Below, in pieces: positions 32,186 through 41,563 of a stretch of 46,864 bases of DNA. Below the pieces are notes generated by a model. It saw nothing but the letters and a program-made list of their open reading frames with translations. It searched no databases and was not told where the DNA came from. The DNA is taken from contig CALGAM010000180.1 of NCBI GenBank assembly GCA_937951935.1, positions 1-46,864 of the forward strand, written 5' to 3'. Origin of the DNA: an uncultured Micromonospora sp. (lineage in GTDB: Bacteria; Actinomycetota; Actinomycetes; Mycobacteriales; Micromonosporaceae). How positions within the stretch are numbered: the first letter of the stretch is position 1; each line of letters begins with the position of its first letter. A program made the position numbers and the translations under genes.

Positions 32186-34024
32186 GTGGCAGTTCCGGTG
32201 GCGAAAGATTTTCCAGACGCCGAGGCCGACACGACCGACACCGGTCGACGCCGTCCCCGGCGCAGGTTGCGCCCCCCCGCGCGGGCCGACGTCCTGGCCA
32301 TCGGAGCGTACGTCCTGGTGGGCATCTATGTCTGCGCCCACTACTGGGCCGACGTCAACCACCGGGTCTCGTCACACCTGCCCACCGACCACAGCTGGTT
32401 CGAGTGGCTGCTGTCGCACGGCGCCTACTCGGTGCGGCACCTGGAGAACCCGCTCTTCTCCACCCGGCAGAACGCGCCGGACGGCGTCAACATGATGGCC
32501 AACACCTCGGTGCTGGGGATCAGCATCCCGTTGGCGCCGCTGACGATGCTGTTCGGCCCGCAGGTGACGTACGCGCTGTATCTCGGTGGCGCGTTGGCGG
32601 CGACCGCCGCGACCTCCTACTGGATGCTCTCCCGCCACCTGGTCGCCTCCCGGGCGGCGGCCTTCGTCGGCGGCGCCTTCCTCGGCTTCGCGCCCGGCGT
32701 CATCCACCACGCCAACGGGCAGCCGAACTTCACCTCCAACTTCCTGCTGCCGGTCATCGTGGCCCGGGTGCTGCGGCTCGGCGAGCCGGGACGCTGGTTG
32801 CGCAACGGCGTGGTGCTCGGCCTGCTGGTGGCGTACCAGATCTTCATCAACGAGGAGATGCTGCTGCTCACCGCGCTGGCGTGCGCGGTGATCGTGCTGT
32901 TGCGCGCGGCCTTCCGCTGGTCGCGGACCCGGGCCGAACTCTGGACGTTCCTGCGCGCGCTCGGCGTCGGCGGCGGGCTGGCGCTGCTGCTGGCCGGCTA
33001 TCCGATCTGGTACCAGTTCAACGGTCCGCAGTCCTACCGGGGCCTGCAGGGCGGGGTCTTCCACAGCTGGGGCGAGGACCTGAAGGCCTTCGTGACGTAT
33101 CCCCGGGACAGCCTCGGCGGCACTCCGGAGGTGGAGCAGACCATCGGGCTGACCGAGCAGAACACCTGGCTCGGCTGGCCGTTGGTGGGCCTGGCCGTGC
33201 TGGTCGCCGTGCTGCTCTGGCGGACCTCGCTGACCGCCCGGATCGCCAGCCTGGTCGGCGTTCTCTTCGCCGTCGCGTCGCTGGGCCCGCAGCTCCGCGT
33301 CGGCGGGCGGTTGACCGACGTCGAGGGCCCGTGGCACCTGCTGCCGGACGACCTGCCGCTGGTCGAGATGATGATGCCGACCCGGATGAGCCTGGTCACG
33401 GTCGGCGCGGTCGGCGTGCTCGTCGCACTCGCCTGGGACGAGATCGCGAAGGCCCGGCCGGACGCCGCGCCACAGTCCGCGACGGGTGCCGGGCTCCACC
33501 GGCGGGTGCGGGTCCTGGCGTACGGCGCGGTGGTGCTCGCGCTGCTGCCGGTCGTCCCCCGCCCGCTGCCGGCCCAGCACGTGGACCCGCCGCCGCGGTT
33601 CATCACCTCGGGCGCGTGGCGGCCGTACGTGCCGGAGGGGCGCACCCTGGTGCCGGTACCGATTCCGAGCAACGTACACGGGCTCTCCACGCTGCGCTGG
33701 AGCGCGCTGACCGGGCATGAGTTCCCGATCCCGGCGGGCTACTTCATCGGCCCGGACGCCGAGGGCAACGGGGTGTTCGGCGCCCCGTCCCGCCCGACCA
33801 GTCTGCTGGTCTACCACACGATGGACCGGGGCGTGGCGCCGGCGATCACCGAGGAGCACCGGCGGCAGGCGGTCGAGGACCTGCGGTTCTGGCGGGCCTC
33901 CGTGGTGGTGCTCGGCGACCACCCGGCCGCGCCCGCGCTGCACGTGCTGCTGGCCGGGCTGCTCGGCCCCGGCCAGCGGGTCGACGACGTCTGGCTCTGG
34001 GACGTGCGCGACCTGGTGGGGTAG
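32186..34024 (+). CDS. Large polytopic membrane protein, GT-C-like (paralogue 1 of 3)
   Basis: A 612-aa protein with about ten or eleven transmembrane helices followed by a ~130-residue soluble C-terminal domain. After the first helix comes a large loop with Asp in THDHSWFEW-like context (DHSWFEWLLSHGAYSV) and the motif NAPDGVNMMANTSVLG. This layout, an acidic residue in the first outer loop of a multi-helix protein, is that of GT-C glycosyltransferases, though the exact catalytic motif is not proven. The C-terminal domain contains FITSGAWRPYVPEGRTLVPVPIP, GYFIGP and RVDDVWLWDVRDL, all shared with the two paralogues at 34045-37898. It is convergent with paralogue 2, with only 20 bases between stops. 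Substrate and product are unknown. Confidence 0.8.
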   Translation: MAVPVAKDFPDAEADTTDTGRRRPRRRLRPPARADVLAIGAYVLVGIYVCAHYWADVNHRVSSHLPTDHSWFEWLLSHGAYSVRHLENPLFSTRQNAPDGVNMMANTSVLGISIPLAPLTMLFGPQVTYALYLGGALAATAATSYWMLSRHLVASRAAAFVGGAFLGFAPGVIHHANGQPNFTSNFLLPVIVARVLRLGEPGRWLRNGVVLGLLVAYQIFINEEMLLLTALACAVIVLLRAAFRWSRTRAELWTFLRALGVGGGLALLLAGYPIWYQFNGPQSYRGLQGGVFHSWGEDLKAFVTYPRDSLGGTPEVEQTIGLTEQNTWLGWPLVGLAVLVAVLLWRTSLTARIASLVGVLFAVASLGPQLRVGGRLTDVEGPWHLLPDDLPLVEMMMPTRMSLVTVGAVGVLVALAWDEIAKARPDAAPQSATGAGLHRRVRVLAYGAVVLALLPVVPRPLPAQHVDPPPRFITSGAWRPYVPEGRTLVPVPIPSNVHGLSTLRWSALTGHEFPIPAGYFIGPDAEGNGVFGAPSRPTSLLVYHTMDRGVAPAITEEHRRQAVEDLRFWRASVVVLGDHPAAPALHVLLAGLLGPGQRVDDVWLWDVRDLVG

Positions 34025-34026
34025 CC

Positions 34027-34060
34027 CCGGCACCCCGGCGGGTGTCACCCCAGGTGCCGG
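34027..34060. terminator. Inverted repeat between convergent paralogue genes
   Basis: CCGGCACC (34027-34034) and GGTGCCGG (34053-34060) form a perfect 8-bp inverted repeat with an 18-base loop that overlaps the last codons of the minus-strand gene. Possible bidirectional terminator. Confidence 0.4.
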
Positions 34061-35892
34061 ACGTCCCAGACCCAGGCACCGGAGATCTCCCGCCCCGGTC
34101 CGAGGAGCCGGTCGAGGGTCTCCTTGACCGGGGCGCCCCGATGCAGGCCGCCCTGCACCACGATCGCCGCCCGCCAGTACCGGAGATCCTCGACCGCCTG
34201 CCGTCGCTCGGCCTCGCCGATCGGCGGCACCTCGCCGGTGACCGCCACCCGGTCCAGCAGGATCGCGGTCGGCCGGTCGGGCGCCCCCCAGCGGCCCCGC
34301 GGGTCGTCCGGGCCGGCCGGCCCGATGAAGTACCCGCCGGGGGCGGTGAAGGCCAGCCCGGTGCGGGCCGACCAGTACATCCCGGCCGTCGCCTCCCCGC
34401 CGGTGGTCGGCGGCACCGGGACCAGGGTCCGGCCCGGCGGCACGTACTCCCGCCACTGCCCGCTCGCCACGAACTCCGGCACCGGCCAGACCGGTTTGGT
34501 CCGCAGCGGCGCCGGCGCCAGCGGCAGCAGCGCGGCGACAACCGCACCGGTCCAGAGCAGCCGGACCGGTACCCACCCGCCGGCGGGTACCGGTCCGGCC
34601 ACCGCCGGCCGCCGGTACACCCGGTCGAGGGAGACCGCCAGCAGGATGGCGATGATCGGTACGCAGACCAGCGGGAACCGCGCGGGCACCGCCAGGTCGA
34701 GCAGCGGTAGGCCGTCGACCAGCCGGTACGGTCCGGGCACGCCGGTCGGTTTCCCGTTCAGCCGGATGTCACGTCCGAGCGACAGCGCGGCGAAGACCAC
34801 CGCGCAGAGCGCCAGCGCCTTCACCATCGGCCGCCGCCACTGCCAGACCACGACGACCGCGCAGAGCACGATCAGGGCGAGTCCGAAGAAGGAGTTCTCC
34901 TCGGTCGGGTTCGGCGAGAGCAACCCGGGCACCGCGTCGAAGCCGGTGATCGACTGCCGGGCGGCGGCGGTGAACGACGCGAGGTCCAGGGTGTACGACG
35001 CGGGGTCGAAGGGCAGGCCGCGGTAGTGGCCGGGTCCGAAGAACTGGAACCAGAGCGGATAGCCGAGCAGCACCACCCCGGTCAGCGTTCCGACGCCGAG
35101 CCGGCCGAGGAAGGCCGGCGCCAGCCGCCGGGCCGACGCCGGCGCGGCCGCCGCGTAGCCGACGGTGAAGAGCCCGCAGGCCAGCACCAGGAAGACCAGC
35201 ACCTCCTCGCCCAGGAAGACCTGGTAGGCCACGAGCAGGCCGAGCAGGACGCCGCGCCGGAGCACCCGGTCGGGACGGGGGTCGAAGACCACGGCCAGGA
35301 TCGCCGGCACCAGGAACTGCGAGATCATGTGCAGGTGGCCGGTGGCCTGCGAGATCATGCCGGGCGCGTAGCCACAGAAGAGCCCGCCGACCACGGCGCC
35401 GACCCGGACGACGCCGAGCCGGCGGGAGAGGAACAGGTACCACGCGGTGGCGGTGCCGGCGAGGGAGAGGACCACGGCGAGCAGGTACGCCACCCGCGAG
35501 CCGAAGAGCACCGTCACCGGAGTCAGCGGTACGCCGAGCCCCAGCACCGAGGTGTTCGCCATCAGGTTGATCCCGTCCGGGGCGTTCAGCGCGGTGCTGT
35601 AGAGCGGGTTCTCCCACGAGGTGACCGCCCGTGCGGCACGGGCGAGCATCCACTCGAAGAGCATCGTGTCGTTGTCCGCGTACGTCATCCGGTCGGGGTG
35701 CCGCCACAGTTCTCCGGTGACGTAGCCGGCGACGGCGAGGTAGAGCAGGACCACCGCGGCGTCCGGCCACGGTCGGCGCCACCGGAGCCGGTCTGACAGC
35801 CGGATGGCACGACCGGACGCCCCGCGCGGCACCGCGTCGGGTGGGGCCGCGGCGTCGGGCGCGGCCGGGTGGGACGGACCCGCCCCGCTCAC
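34045..35892 (-). CDS. Large polytopic membrane protein, GT-C-like (paralogue 2 of 3)
   Basis: A 615-aa relative of the neighbouring paralogues. After a Pro/Ala-rich N-terminus and the first helix there is DNDTMLFEWMLARAARAV and NAPDGINLMANTSVLGLG, then about ten more helices, with HMISQFLVPAIL and VFLGEEVLVFLVLACG matching equivalent positions in the paralogues. The C-terminal soluble part holds FVASGQWREYVPPGRTLVPVP, GGYFIGP and WVWDVRHLG. The GTG start overlaps the stop of paralogue 3 (GTGA, 35889-35892), so the two are one operon; the longer frame reaching 36039 lies inside paralogue 3 and is rejected. A membrane glycosyltransferase-like role is inferred from topology only. Confidence 0.8.
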   Translation of the reverse strand: MSGAGPSHPAAPDAAAPPDAVPRGASGRAIRLSDRLRWRRPWPDAAVVLLYLAVAGYVTGELWRHPDRMTYADNDTMLFEWMLARAARAVTSWENPLYSTALNAPDGINLMANTSVLGLGVPLTPVTVLFGSRVAYLLAVVLSLAGTATAWYLFLSRRLGVVRVGAVVGGLFCGYAPGMISQATGHLHMISQFLVPAILAVVFDPRPDRVLRRGVLLGLLVAYQVFLGEEVLVFLVLACGLFTVGYAAAAPASARRLAPAFLGRLGVGTLTGVVLLGYPLWFQFFGPGHYRGLPFDPASYTLDLASFTAAARQSITGFDAVPGLLSPNPTEENSFFGLALIVLCAVVVVWQWRRPMVKALALCAVVFAALSLGRDIRLNGKPTGVPGPYRLVDGLPLLDLAVPARFPLVCVPIIAILLAVSLDRVYRRPAVAGPVPAGGWVPVRLLWTGAVVAALLPLAPAPLRTKPVWPVPEFVASGQWREYVPPGRTLVPVPPTTGGEATAGMYWSARTGLAFTAPGGYFIGPAGPDDPRGRWGAPDRPTAILLDRVAVTGEVPPIGEAERRQAVEDLRYWRAAIVVQGGLHRGAPVKETLDRLLGPGREISGAWVWDVRHLG

Positions 35893-37898
35893 CCGACGGT
35901 GCGGCTGGTCAGGGGCCGCACGTCCCACAGCCACACGTCGTCGACCCGCTGCGCCGGTCCGACGAGCTGGTCCACGGTGCGGCGCAGCGCCTCGACGTTC
36001 TCCTGGTCGACCGGCAGGACCAGGATCGCCGCCCGCCACCAGCGCAGCTCGTCCAGGCTCCGGCGGCGCTGGCGGTCGGTCAGGGTGACCGGCCGGCCGG
36101 TGGTCGAGACCCGGTCCAGCAGGGCGCTGAGGCCGCTCGGTCGCCCGCCGAACCGGCCCGGATCACCGCTGTTGCCGTTGCGCGGCGCCAGGAAGTAGCC
36201 ACCCGGGATCCGGAAGTCCAGGTTGGTGGCGGCGGCCCAGCGCATCCCGTGGGTGTGCCCCATGGCGGGGATCGGCACCGGCACCAGGGTCTGGTCGTCC
36301 GCCACGTACGGTCGCCACTGGCCGGAGGTGATGAAGCGCGGTACCGGCGGTCGGCTCACCTCACGCAGTGGCAGCGGAAAGATCGGCAGCAGCGCGATGA
36401 CGAGTGCGGTCACCACGACCGTCCGCACCGTACGGCGGTCGGCGATCTCCAGCGCCCAGGCCCGGTCGGTGGCCAGGGCGAGCAGCACTCCGATCACGAC
36501 GGTGGTGATCAGGCCGAACCGGGTCGGCACCACCGCGTCCAGCAGCGGCGCCTTGACCAGGATGTCCCACGGCCCCCAGTAGGCGCCCCGGTTCCACCAG
36601 GAGATCCGCTCGCCGAGGGAGAGGATCGCGAAGATCAGGCCGGTCGCGGCGAGCGCCCGGATGATCACCTCCCGGCGGAGCCAGACCACGATGGCCACGG
36701 TCAGCAGCGCGAGGCTCCAACCGAAGAAGGCGTTCTCCTCCGAGTAGTTGGGGGCCAGGTCCAGGTTCGCCCGCTCGTTGCCGCCGAGGGTGGTGGAGCC
36801 GGGGGCGAAGAAGGCGGCGATGTCGTTGCCGTAGTCCCGGACCGCGTCGCTGAGCCCGTGGTACGCCTGCCTTCCCGCGAACTGCACGGTGAGCGGGTAC
36901 GCGAGCAGCGCCCCGGCCAGCACGGCGCAGACCGCGAGCCCGCCGAGGAGCGGCCGCCACGCCGTCCGCCACCGCCCCGGCTGCTGCACCAGGACGGCGA
37001 GGAGGAAGACCCCGCAGGCCAGGGCGGTGAAGAGCAGGATCTCCTCGTTGATGAAGGCCTGGTACGTCACCAGCAGCGCCAGGATCACCCCGTCCCGGAT
37101 CACCCGGGTGGAGCGGGTCAGCACCAGGACCCGCCAGACGATGAAGGGCAGCAGGAACTGGGAGATGATGTTGGGGTGCCAGTTGGCGTGCGAGAGCATC
37201 GCCGGGGAGAAGCCGCAGAACCACCCGCCGACGATGGCCGCGACCGGCGCCGTCGTCAGGTGCCGGGAGATGACGTAGTACCAGGCGGAGGCGGTGCCGG
37301 CGAGGCCGAGTGTCACCAACACCACGAACGAGACGGCGGGCCCGAACAGCAGGGTCACCGGGACCATGGGAATGCCCAGCCCCAGGATCGCCGTGTTGGC
37401 CATCAGGTTGACCCCGTCAGGGTAGTTCAGCCGGTCGGTGAAGAACGGGTACTCGCCGTACAACACCACCCGGACGGAGTGGGCGAGGAAGTACTGCACC
37501 TGGGCGGGGTCGCTGCTGTAGAGCGCGGCCACCCGGCCGGCGGGGTCGAGCCAGATCTGGCTGGTCACCCAGAGCGCCGCGAGCAGGAAGGCGGCGTAGA
37601 CCGCCAGGTCGCGCCGCCAGGTCGGCCACCGCGGTGGTCGGGGTGTCCCGGCTCCGGTGGTCCGGTCCGGCGTGCCCGGCTGCTTCTCGGGGCGTGCCGC
37701 GGTCGCCTCGGCTCCGGTGACCGCGTCGGCCCCGGGGTCGGCCGCCGTGCGGTCGTCACCGTCCGAACCGGCCGGCGGGGCCGCACCACGGCCCGCCGGA
37801 TGCGCCACACCCGGATCGGTTCCGGTCACCGCTGCGCCACCGGGCCCGGTGTCCGTCGGGTCCGGCGGTGATTCGAGACGTGGTGCGGCAAGCGTCAC
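35889..37898 (-). CDS. Large polytopic membrane protein, GT-C-like (paralogue 3 of 3)
   Basis: A 669-aa member of the same family, first gene of the two-gene minus-strand operon. It has a ~90-residue Pro/Ala/Asp-rich cytoplasmic N-terminus, a first helix at about 97-115, then SSDPAQVQYFLAHSVRVV and NYPDGVNLMANTAILGLG in the first outer loop and about ten further helices with NIISQFLLPFIVW and AFINEEILLFTALACG. The C-terminal domain includes FITSGQWRPYVADDQTLVPVPIP, GYFLAP and VDDVWLWDVRPL. GTG 37898 lies 9 bases after a TAGACT box on this strand. Compared with paralogue 2, the first-loop Asp is conserved but the preceding residues differ. Confidence 0.8.
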   Translation of the reverse strand: MTLAAPRLESPPDPTDTGPGGAAVTGTDPGVAHPAGRGAAPPAGSDGDDRTAADPGADAVTGAEATAARPEKQPGTPDRTTGAGTPRPPRWPTWRRDLAVYAAFLLAALWVTSQIWLDPAGRVAALYSSDPAQVQYFLAHSVRVVLYGEYPFFTDRLNYPDGVNLMANTAILGLGIPMVPVTLLFGPAVSFVVLVTLGLAGTASAWYYVISRHLTTAPVAAIVGGWFCGFSPAMLSHANWHPNIISQFLLPFIVWRVLVLTRSTRVIRDGVILALLVTYQAFINEEILLFTALACGVFLLAVLVQQPGRWRTAWRPLLGGLAVCAVLAGALLAYPLTVQFAGRQAYHGLSDAVRDYGNDIAAFFAPGSTTLGGNERANLDLAPNYSEENAFFGWSLALLTVAIVVWLRREVIIRALAATGLIFAILSLGERISWWNRGAYWGPWDILVKAPLLDAVVPTRFGLITTVVIGVLLALATDRAWALEIADRRTVRTVVVTALVIALLPIFPLPLREVSRPPVPRFITSGQWRPYVADDQTLVPVPIPAMGHTHGMRWAAATNLDFRIPGGYFLAPRNGNSGDPGRFGGRPSGLSALLDRVSTTGRPVTLTDRQRRRSLDELRWWRAAILVLPVDQENVEALRRTVDQLVGPAQRVDDVWLWDVRPLTSRTVG

Positions 37899-37907
37899 AG
37901 TCGGCGG

Positions 37908-37913
37908 AGTCTA
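37908..37913 (-). promoter_or_regulatory. -10 box TAGACT for the paralogue 3-2 operon
   Basis: Reading on the minus strand, TAGACT ends 9 bases before GTG 37898. The transcript would have a leader of at most a few bases. Confidence 0.5.
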
Positions 37914-38099
37914 CCGGAGTATGTCCCGGGTTCCCGGAGCCTGGGCGACTCGTTGTCGCTGGGCGAACAGCGACGTCAGCAGATCGGACGGCGAGCCGGA
38001 CGCCACCGGCTGTCCTTTCCCGGGTCTGGCCAGACGGGTGCCCGAGATCTCGTAGGATGTGGCTTCTGTAGACAGCTGAGACGGATCGGGGGCACAGAG

Positions 38100-39287
38100 G
38101 TGGGCCCAGTCCCTCGTCTGGGGGTGGCTGCCGCCGGGTTGGCGCTGACTCTCGCCACGGCCGGGTGCGGCACCATCCCGACGGAACCTCCGGTGGCGCT
38201 CCGGGTGGGTTACGACACGCTCGACGGCACCCTGCCGGTGTGGCCTCCCCGGGGTGGACTCGCCAACGATCCACAAGCGACCGCCGCGGTGGCCGAGGCG
38301 GTCGACCGCTGGCGCTCGCCGGTGGACGACCGGGTCCACCTGCCGTCCTCGGGCATCCTCTGGCTCGGTGAGCTGGAGGGGAGCCGGCGCGCGGTCGTCG
38401 CCGCCGACGTGCCGGGCGAGGCGGCGTCCTGGCTGCTGCAGTTGACCGGCGAGGGCGACCGCTTCACGGTCGACCGGGCGGTCGAGTACACCGACCCGGG
38501 CTACCTGGTCTACTCCGACGTGCTGCCGCTACAGCTTCCCTCCGGTCGGCGGTACCTGGTCTCGGCCCGGGTGGAGCGGCTGCTCGGTCCGGACCGTCGA
38601 CCGTTGACCGTCACCGATGGCCTGACCGACCCGGTGCCCGTGCCGTCCTGCGCCGCCGTCACCATCTCGGCCCGGCTGCGGCCCAGCGAGTCACTGCCGA
38701 ACGGCAAGGCCGCGGACCGGCTCGTCGATCTGGGCACCGGCATCGCCGACCCGCGGTATCCGCTGGTCGGGGACGACACCGGATCGGGTGCCCGGGCACT
38801 CGACGGCCTCGACACCTGTGCGCTCGCCGCGAAGACCGGCCCGTTCGGGAGCATCCCGCACCGCGTGCTCGACCGGACGAGCCCGGACTCCGTTCCCGCG
38901 TCCTGGCCGATCGACAGGATCTCGACCAGGTCGCTGGGTGAGGTCGAACTGGACGGTGCCGACGCGCCGTCCCGCCTGGAGGAGCTGACCTGGCGGACCG
39001 ACCAGGGAATGATGACCGCCGTCGTCCTCCGCCCCGCCGACGGCCCGGCGGTGGTGTCGGCCGCCGACCGCAAGGAGCCGCTTCAGGTGTACGTCGTACC
39101 GACGACACCGCCGATCGTGGTGTTGACCTGGGAAAACCCCACGGACAACAGTCTGGTGCTGCCACCGGACACCACCCGGCGGCTCGACCGCCCGGGGCTG
39201 GTGGTGGTGGACAGGCCAGCCGAGAAGGCGACGTTCACCCTCATCGGCCCCGACAGGACGATCAGGCGCTCGGTCAACCCGTCCTGA
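38100..39287 (+). CDS. Secreted lipoprotein of unknown function
   Basis: A 395-aa lipoprotein: signal peptide GPVPRLGVAAAGLALTLATAGC with the lipobox Cys at residue 23, then a mature domain rich in beta-strand patterns (LPSSGILWLGELEGSRRAVVAADVPG; YLVYSDVLPLQLPSGRRYLVSARVERLL). Several Cys (VPVPSCAAV, DTCALAA) may form a disulfide. I do not recognise a family. GTG 38100 is chosen because it places the lipobox at the expected position; the longer frame from 37953 has no signal-like start. TAGGAT (38053-38058) is a possible -10 box. It is divergent from the membrane-protein operon and convergent with dxs. Confidence 0.8.
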   Translation: MGPVPRLGVAAAGLALTLATAGCGTIPTEPPVALRVGYDTLDGTLPVWPPRGGLANDPQATAAVAEAVDRWRSPVDDRVHLPSSGILWLGELEGSRRAVVAADVPGEAASWLLQLTGEGDRFTVDRAVEYTDPGYLVYSDVLPLQLPSGRRYLVSARVERLLGPDRRPLTVTDGLTDPVPVPSCAAVTISARLRPSESLPNGKAADRLVDLGTGIADPRYPLVGDDTGSGARALDGLDTCALAAKTGPFGSIPHRVLDRTSPDSVPASWPIDRISTRSLGEVELDGADAPSRLEELTWRTDQGMMTAVVLRPADGPAVVSAADRKEPLQVYVVPTTPPIVVLTWENPTDNSLVLPPDTTRRLDRPGLVVVDRPAEKATFTLIGPDRTIRRSVNPS

Positions 39288-39290
39288 CCG

Positions 39291-39338
39291 CGCTCCGCCC
39301 CGCGGGCCCCGGACGTGACGCCGAGGCCCGACGGAGCG
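39291..39338. terminator. Branched hairpin between lipoprotein gene and dxs
   Basis: Outer arms CGCTCCG (39291-39297) and CGGAGCG (39332-39338) enclose CGGGCC (39303-39308) and GGCCCG (39325-39330). It begins four bases after the lipoprotein stop and lacks a T-tract. The remaining ~130 bases up to the dxs stop show nothing clear. Confidence 0.5.
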
Positions 39339-39471
39339 AAACGTTGGGTTCCGGTCCACCGCCCGGCCGGGGCAGGCGCGCCGTCCCCTCCTGCCGCCTT
39401 CCCGGCCGGACACCGCGCGGCACACCGCGTCCCGCGGGGCCGCCACCGGCGCAACCCGCGGTCGCGCCCGG

Positions 39472-41475
39472 TCAGCCGCGGCCGTTGCCGCCCTTGGCCG
39501 CCCGGGCACCGCTCGTGGTCACCCGTACCGGAGCGATCGACTCGTCGTCGAGCTGGGAGATCCAGCCGGTGACGTTGCGGGCCACGTCCTGCGCGGTCAG
39601 CCCGAGGTCGGCGAGGATCTGCCCCCGGCTGCCGTGCGGATGCCAGTCCACCGGCACACCCAGGTCCCGCAGCGGGACCCGCACGTCGGCGTCGCGCAGC
39701 GCCTTGGCCAGGGCGTCGCCGACGCCGCCGGCGCGGACCCCGTCCTCGACGGTGACCACCAGCCGGTGCGTCCCGGCGAGGGTGACCAACTCCGGCGGAA
39801 TCGGCCGGACCCAGCGCGGGTCGACCACGGTGACGCCGTAGCCCTGCTCGGCCACCCGGGCGGCCACCTCGACCCCGAGCTGCCCGAAGGCGCCCACCGC
39901 CACCAGCAGCACGTCGCTGCGGTCCGACTCGGCCAGCACGTCCACCCCGCCCGACGGCGACCCGGCGACGGTGAACCTGCGGATCGCCGGAAGGTCGGCG
40001 GCGACCGCGCCGGTCGGGAAGCGCAGGATGGTCGGTCCGTCCTCGACCGCGATCGCCTCGCGCAGCTCGGCCCGGAGCGTGGCGGCGTCCCGGGGCGCGG
40101 CGACGCGGAGCCCGGGTACCACGCCGAAGACGGACAGGTCCCAGATGCCGTAGTGGCTGGGCCCGTCCGGTCCGGTGATCCCCGCCCGGTCCAGCACGAA
40201 GGTGACCGGCAGTCGGTGCAGTGCCACGTCGAGCAGCACCTGGTCGAAGGCCCGGTTGAGGAAGGTCGCGTAGACCGCGACCACCGGGTGTAGCCCGCCC
40301 ATGGCGAGGCCGGCGGCCGAGGTCACGGCGTGCTGCTCGGCGATGCCGACGTCGTAGACCCGCTCCGGGTACTTGCGGGCCAGGGCGGCGATACCGGTCG
40401 GTTCGGCCATCGCGGCGGTGATGCCGACGACGTCCGGCCGCTCGTCGGCGATCGCGACCAACTCGTCGGCGAAGACGTGGGTCCACTTCACCGACGGTGC
40501 GGCCAGTTGCTTGCCGGTCCGCACGTCGAACGCGCTCGGGCCGTGCAGGCAGTCCGCCTCGTCCTCCTCGGCGGGACGGTAGCCGAGGCCCTTGCGGGTC
40601 ACCGCGTGCACGATCACCGGTCCGCCGAAGCCCCGGGCCCGCCGCAGCGCCGACTCCAGCGCGGCGACGTCGTGCCCGTCCACCGGTCCGACGTACTTGA
40701 TGCCGAGGTCCTCGAACATCGCCTGCGGGGCGACCGCGTCCTTGATGCCCTTCTTGACCGCGTGCAGCACCTCGTACATCGGCTTGCCGACCAGCGGGGT
40801 CGAGCCGAGCGCCTCCTTGACGGTGTCGAGCACCTTCTCGTAGCTCGGGTTGAGCCGCAGGGTCGCCAGGTGGTCGGCGAGACCGCCGATGGTCGGGGCG
40901 TACGACCGGCCGTTGTCGTTGACGACGATGATCAGCGGATTCCGGGCGGCGGCGATGTTGTTCAGCGCCTCCCAGCACATGCCGCCGGTGAGCGCCCCGT
41001 CGCCGACCACCGCCACCACGGCCCGCGACTCGCCCCGCAGCGCGTACGCCTTGGCCAGCCCGTCGGCGTAGGAGAGCGCGGTGGAGGCGTGCGAGTTCTC
41101 GATCAGATCGTGCTCGCTCTCGGCCCGGCTCGGGTAACCCGACAGCCCGCCGCGCTGGCGCAGCTGGTCGAAGCCCTCCTGCCGGCCGGTGAGAATCTTG
41201 TGGACGTACGCCTGGTGGCCGGTGTCGAAGAGCAGCCGGTCCCGGGGTGAGTCGAAGACCCGGTGCAGCGCGATGGTCAACTCGACGACGCCGAGGTTGG
41301 GGCCGAGGTGCCCGCCGGTGCGGGAGACCTTGGCGACGAGGAAGTCCCGGATCTCGGCGGCGAGCAGCACCAGCTCCTCGCCGGACATCCGCTTGACGTC
41401 CTGGGGGCCCCGAACCGTGCCCAGCAGGCGCCCGGTGGCGGTGCCGCGCTCCGTCTCCTCCTGCTCCGCGGTCAT
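39472..41475 (-). CDS. dxs: 1-deoxy-D-xylulose-5-phosphate synthase
   Basis: A 667-aa thiamin-diphosphate enzyme that condenses pyruvate and glyceraldehyde-3-phosphate, the entry step of the MEP isoprenoid pathway. GGHLGPNLGVVELTIALHRVF, TGHQAYVHKILTGR, the ThDP motif GDGALTGGMCWEALNN...VVNDN, YVGPVDGHDV, GIAEQHAVTSAAGLA and DRAGITGPDGPSHYGIWDL are all visible. The product should feed carotenoids, quinones and cell-wall polyprenols. ATG 41475 has only a weak ribosome-binding site and overlaps the stop of a 27-aa upstream ORF (ATGA), so its translation probably depends on that ORF. Confidence 0.97.
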   Translation of the reverse strand: MTAEQEETERGTATGRLLGTVRGPQDVKRMSGEELVLLAAEIRDFLVAKVSRTGGHLGPNLGVVELTIALHRVFDSPRDRLLFDTGHQAYVHKILTGRQEGFDQLRQRGGLSGYPSRAESEHDLIENSHASTALSYADGLAKAYALRGESRAVVAVVGDGALTGGMCWEALNNIAAARNPLIIVVNDNGRSYAPTIGGLADHLATLRLNPSYEKVLDTVKEALGSTPLVGKPMYEVLHAVKKGIKDAVAPQAMFEDLGIKYVGPVDGHDVAALESALRRARGFGGPVIVHAVTRKGLGYRPAEEDEADCLHGPSAFDVRTGKQLAAPSVKWTHVFADELVAIADERPDVVGITAAMAEPTGIAALARKYPERVYDVGIAEQHAVTSAAGLAMGGLHPVVAVYATFLNRAFDQVLLDVALHRLPVTFVLDRAGITGPDGPSHYGIWDLSVFGVVPGLRVAAPRDAATLRAELREAIAVEDGPTILRFPTGAVAADLPAIRRFTVAGSPSGGVDVLAESDRSDVLLVAVGAFGQLGVEVAARVAEQGYGVTVVDPRWVRPIPPELVTLAGTHRLVVTVEDGVRAGGVGDALAKALRDADVRVPLRDLGVPVDWHPHGSRGQILADLGLTAQDVARNVTGWISQLDDESIAPVRVTTSGARAAKGGNGRG

Positions 41476-41555
41476 GCCATCACCCCGCCCCGGTCGGCGA
41501 GGGTGTCGGGCCGCACGGCACCGGGCTGGCTCAGTCGCTCCCTACGCAGGCTCAT
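41472..41555 (-). CDS. 27-aa upstream ORF coupled to dxs
   Basis: ATG 41555 begins 8 bases after a TAGACT -10 box on the same strand, so it is predicted to be the 5' end of the dxs transcript. The frame encodes 27 residues (starting MSLRRERLSQPGAV, Arg-rich) in a frame different from dxs, and its TGA overlaps the dxs ATG (ATGA). The likely role is to load ribosomes on a leaderless mRNA and deliver them to dxs, possibly with a regulatory leader-peptide function. No stalling motif is obvious. Confidence 0.6.
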   Translation of the reverse strand: MSLRRERLSQPGAVRPDTLADRGGVMA

Positions 41556-41563
41556 AGCCGCAG

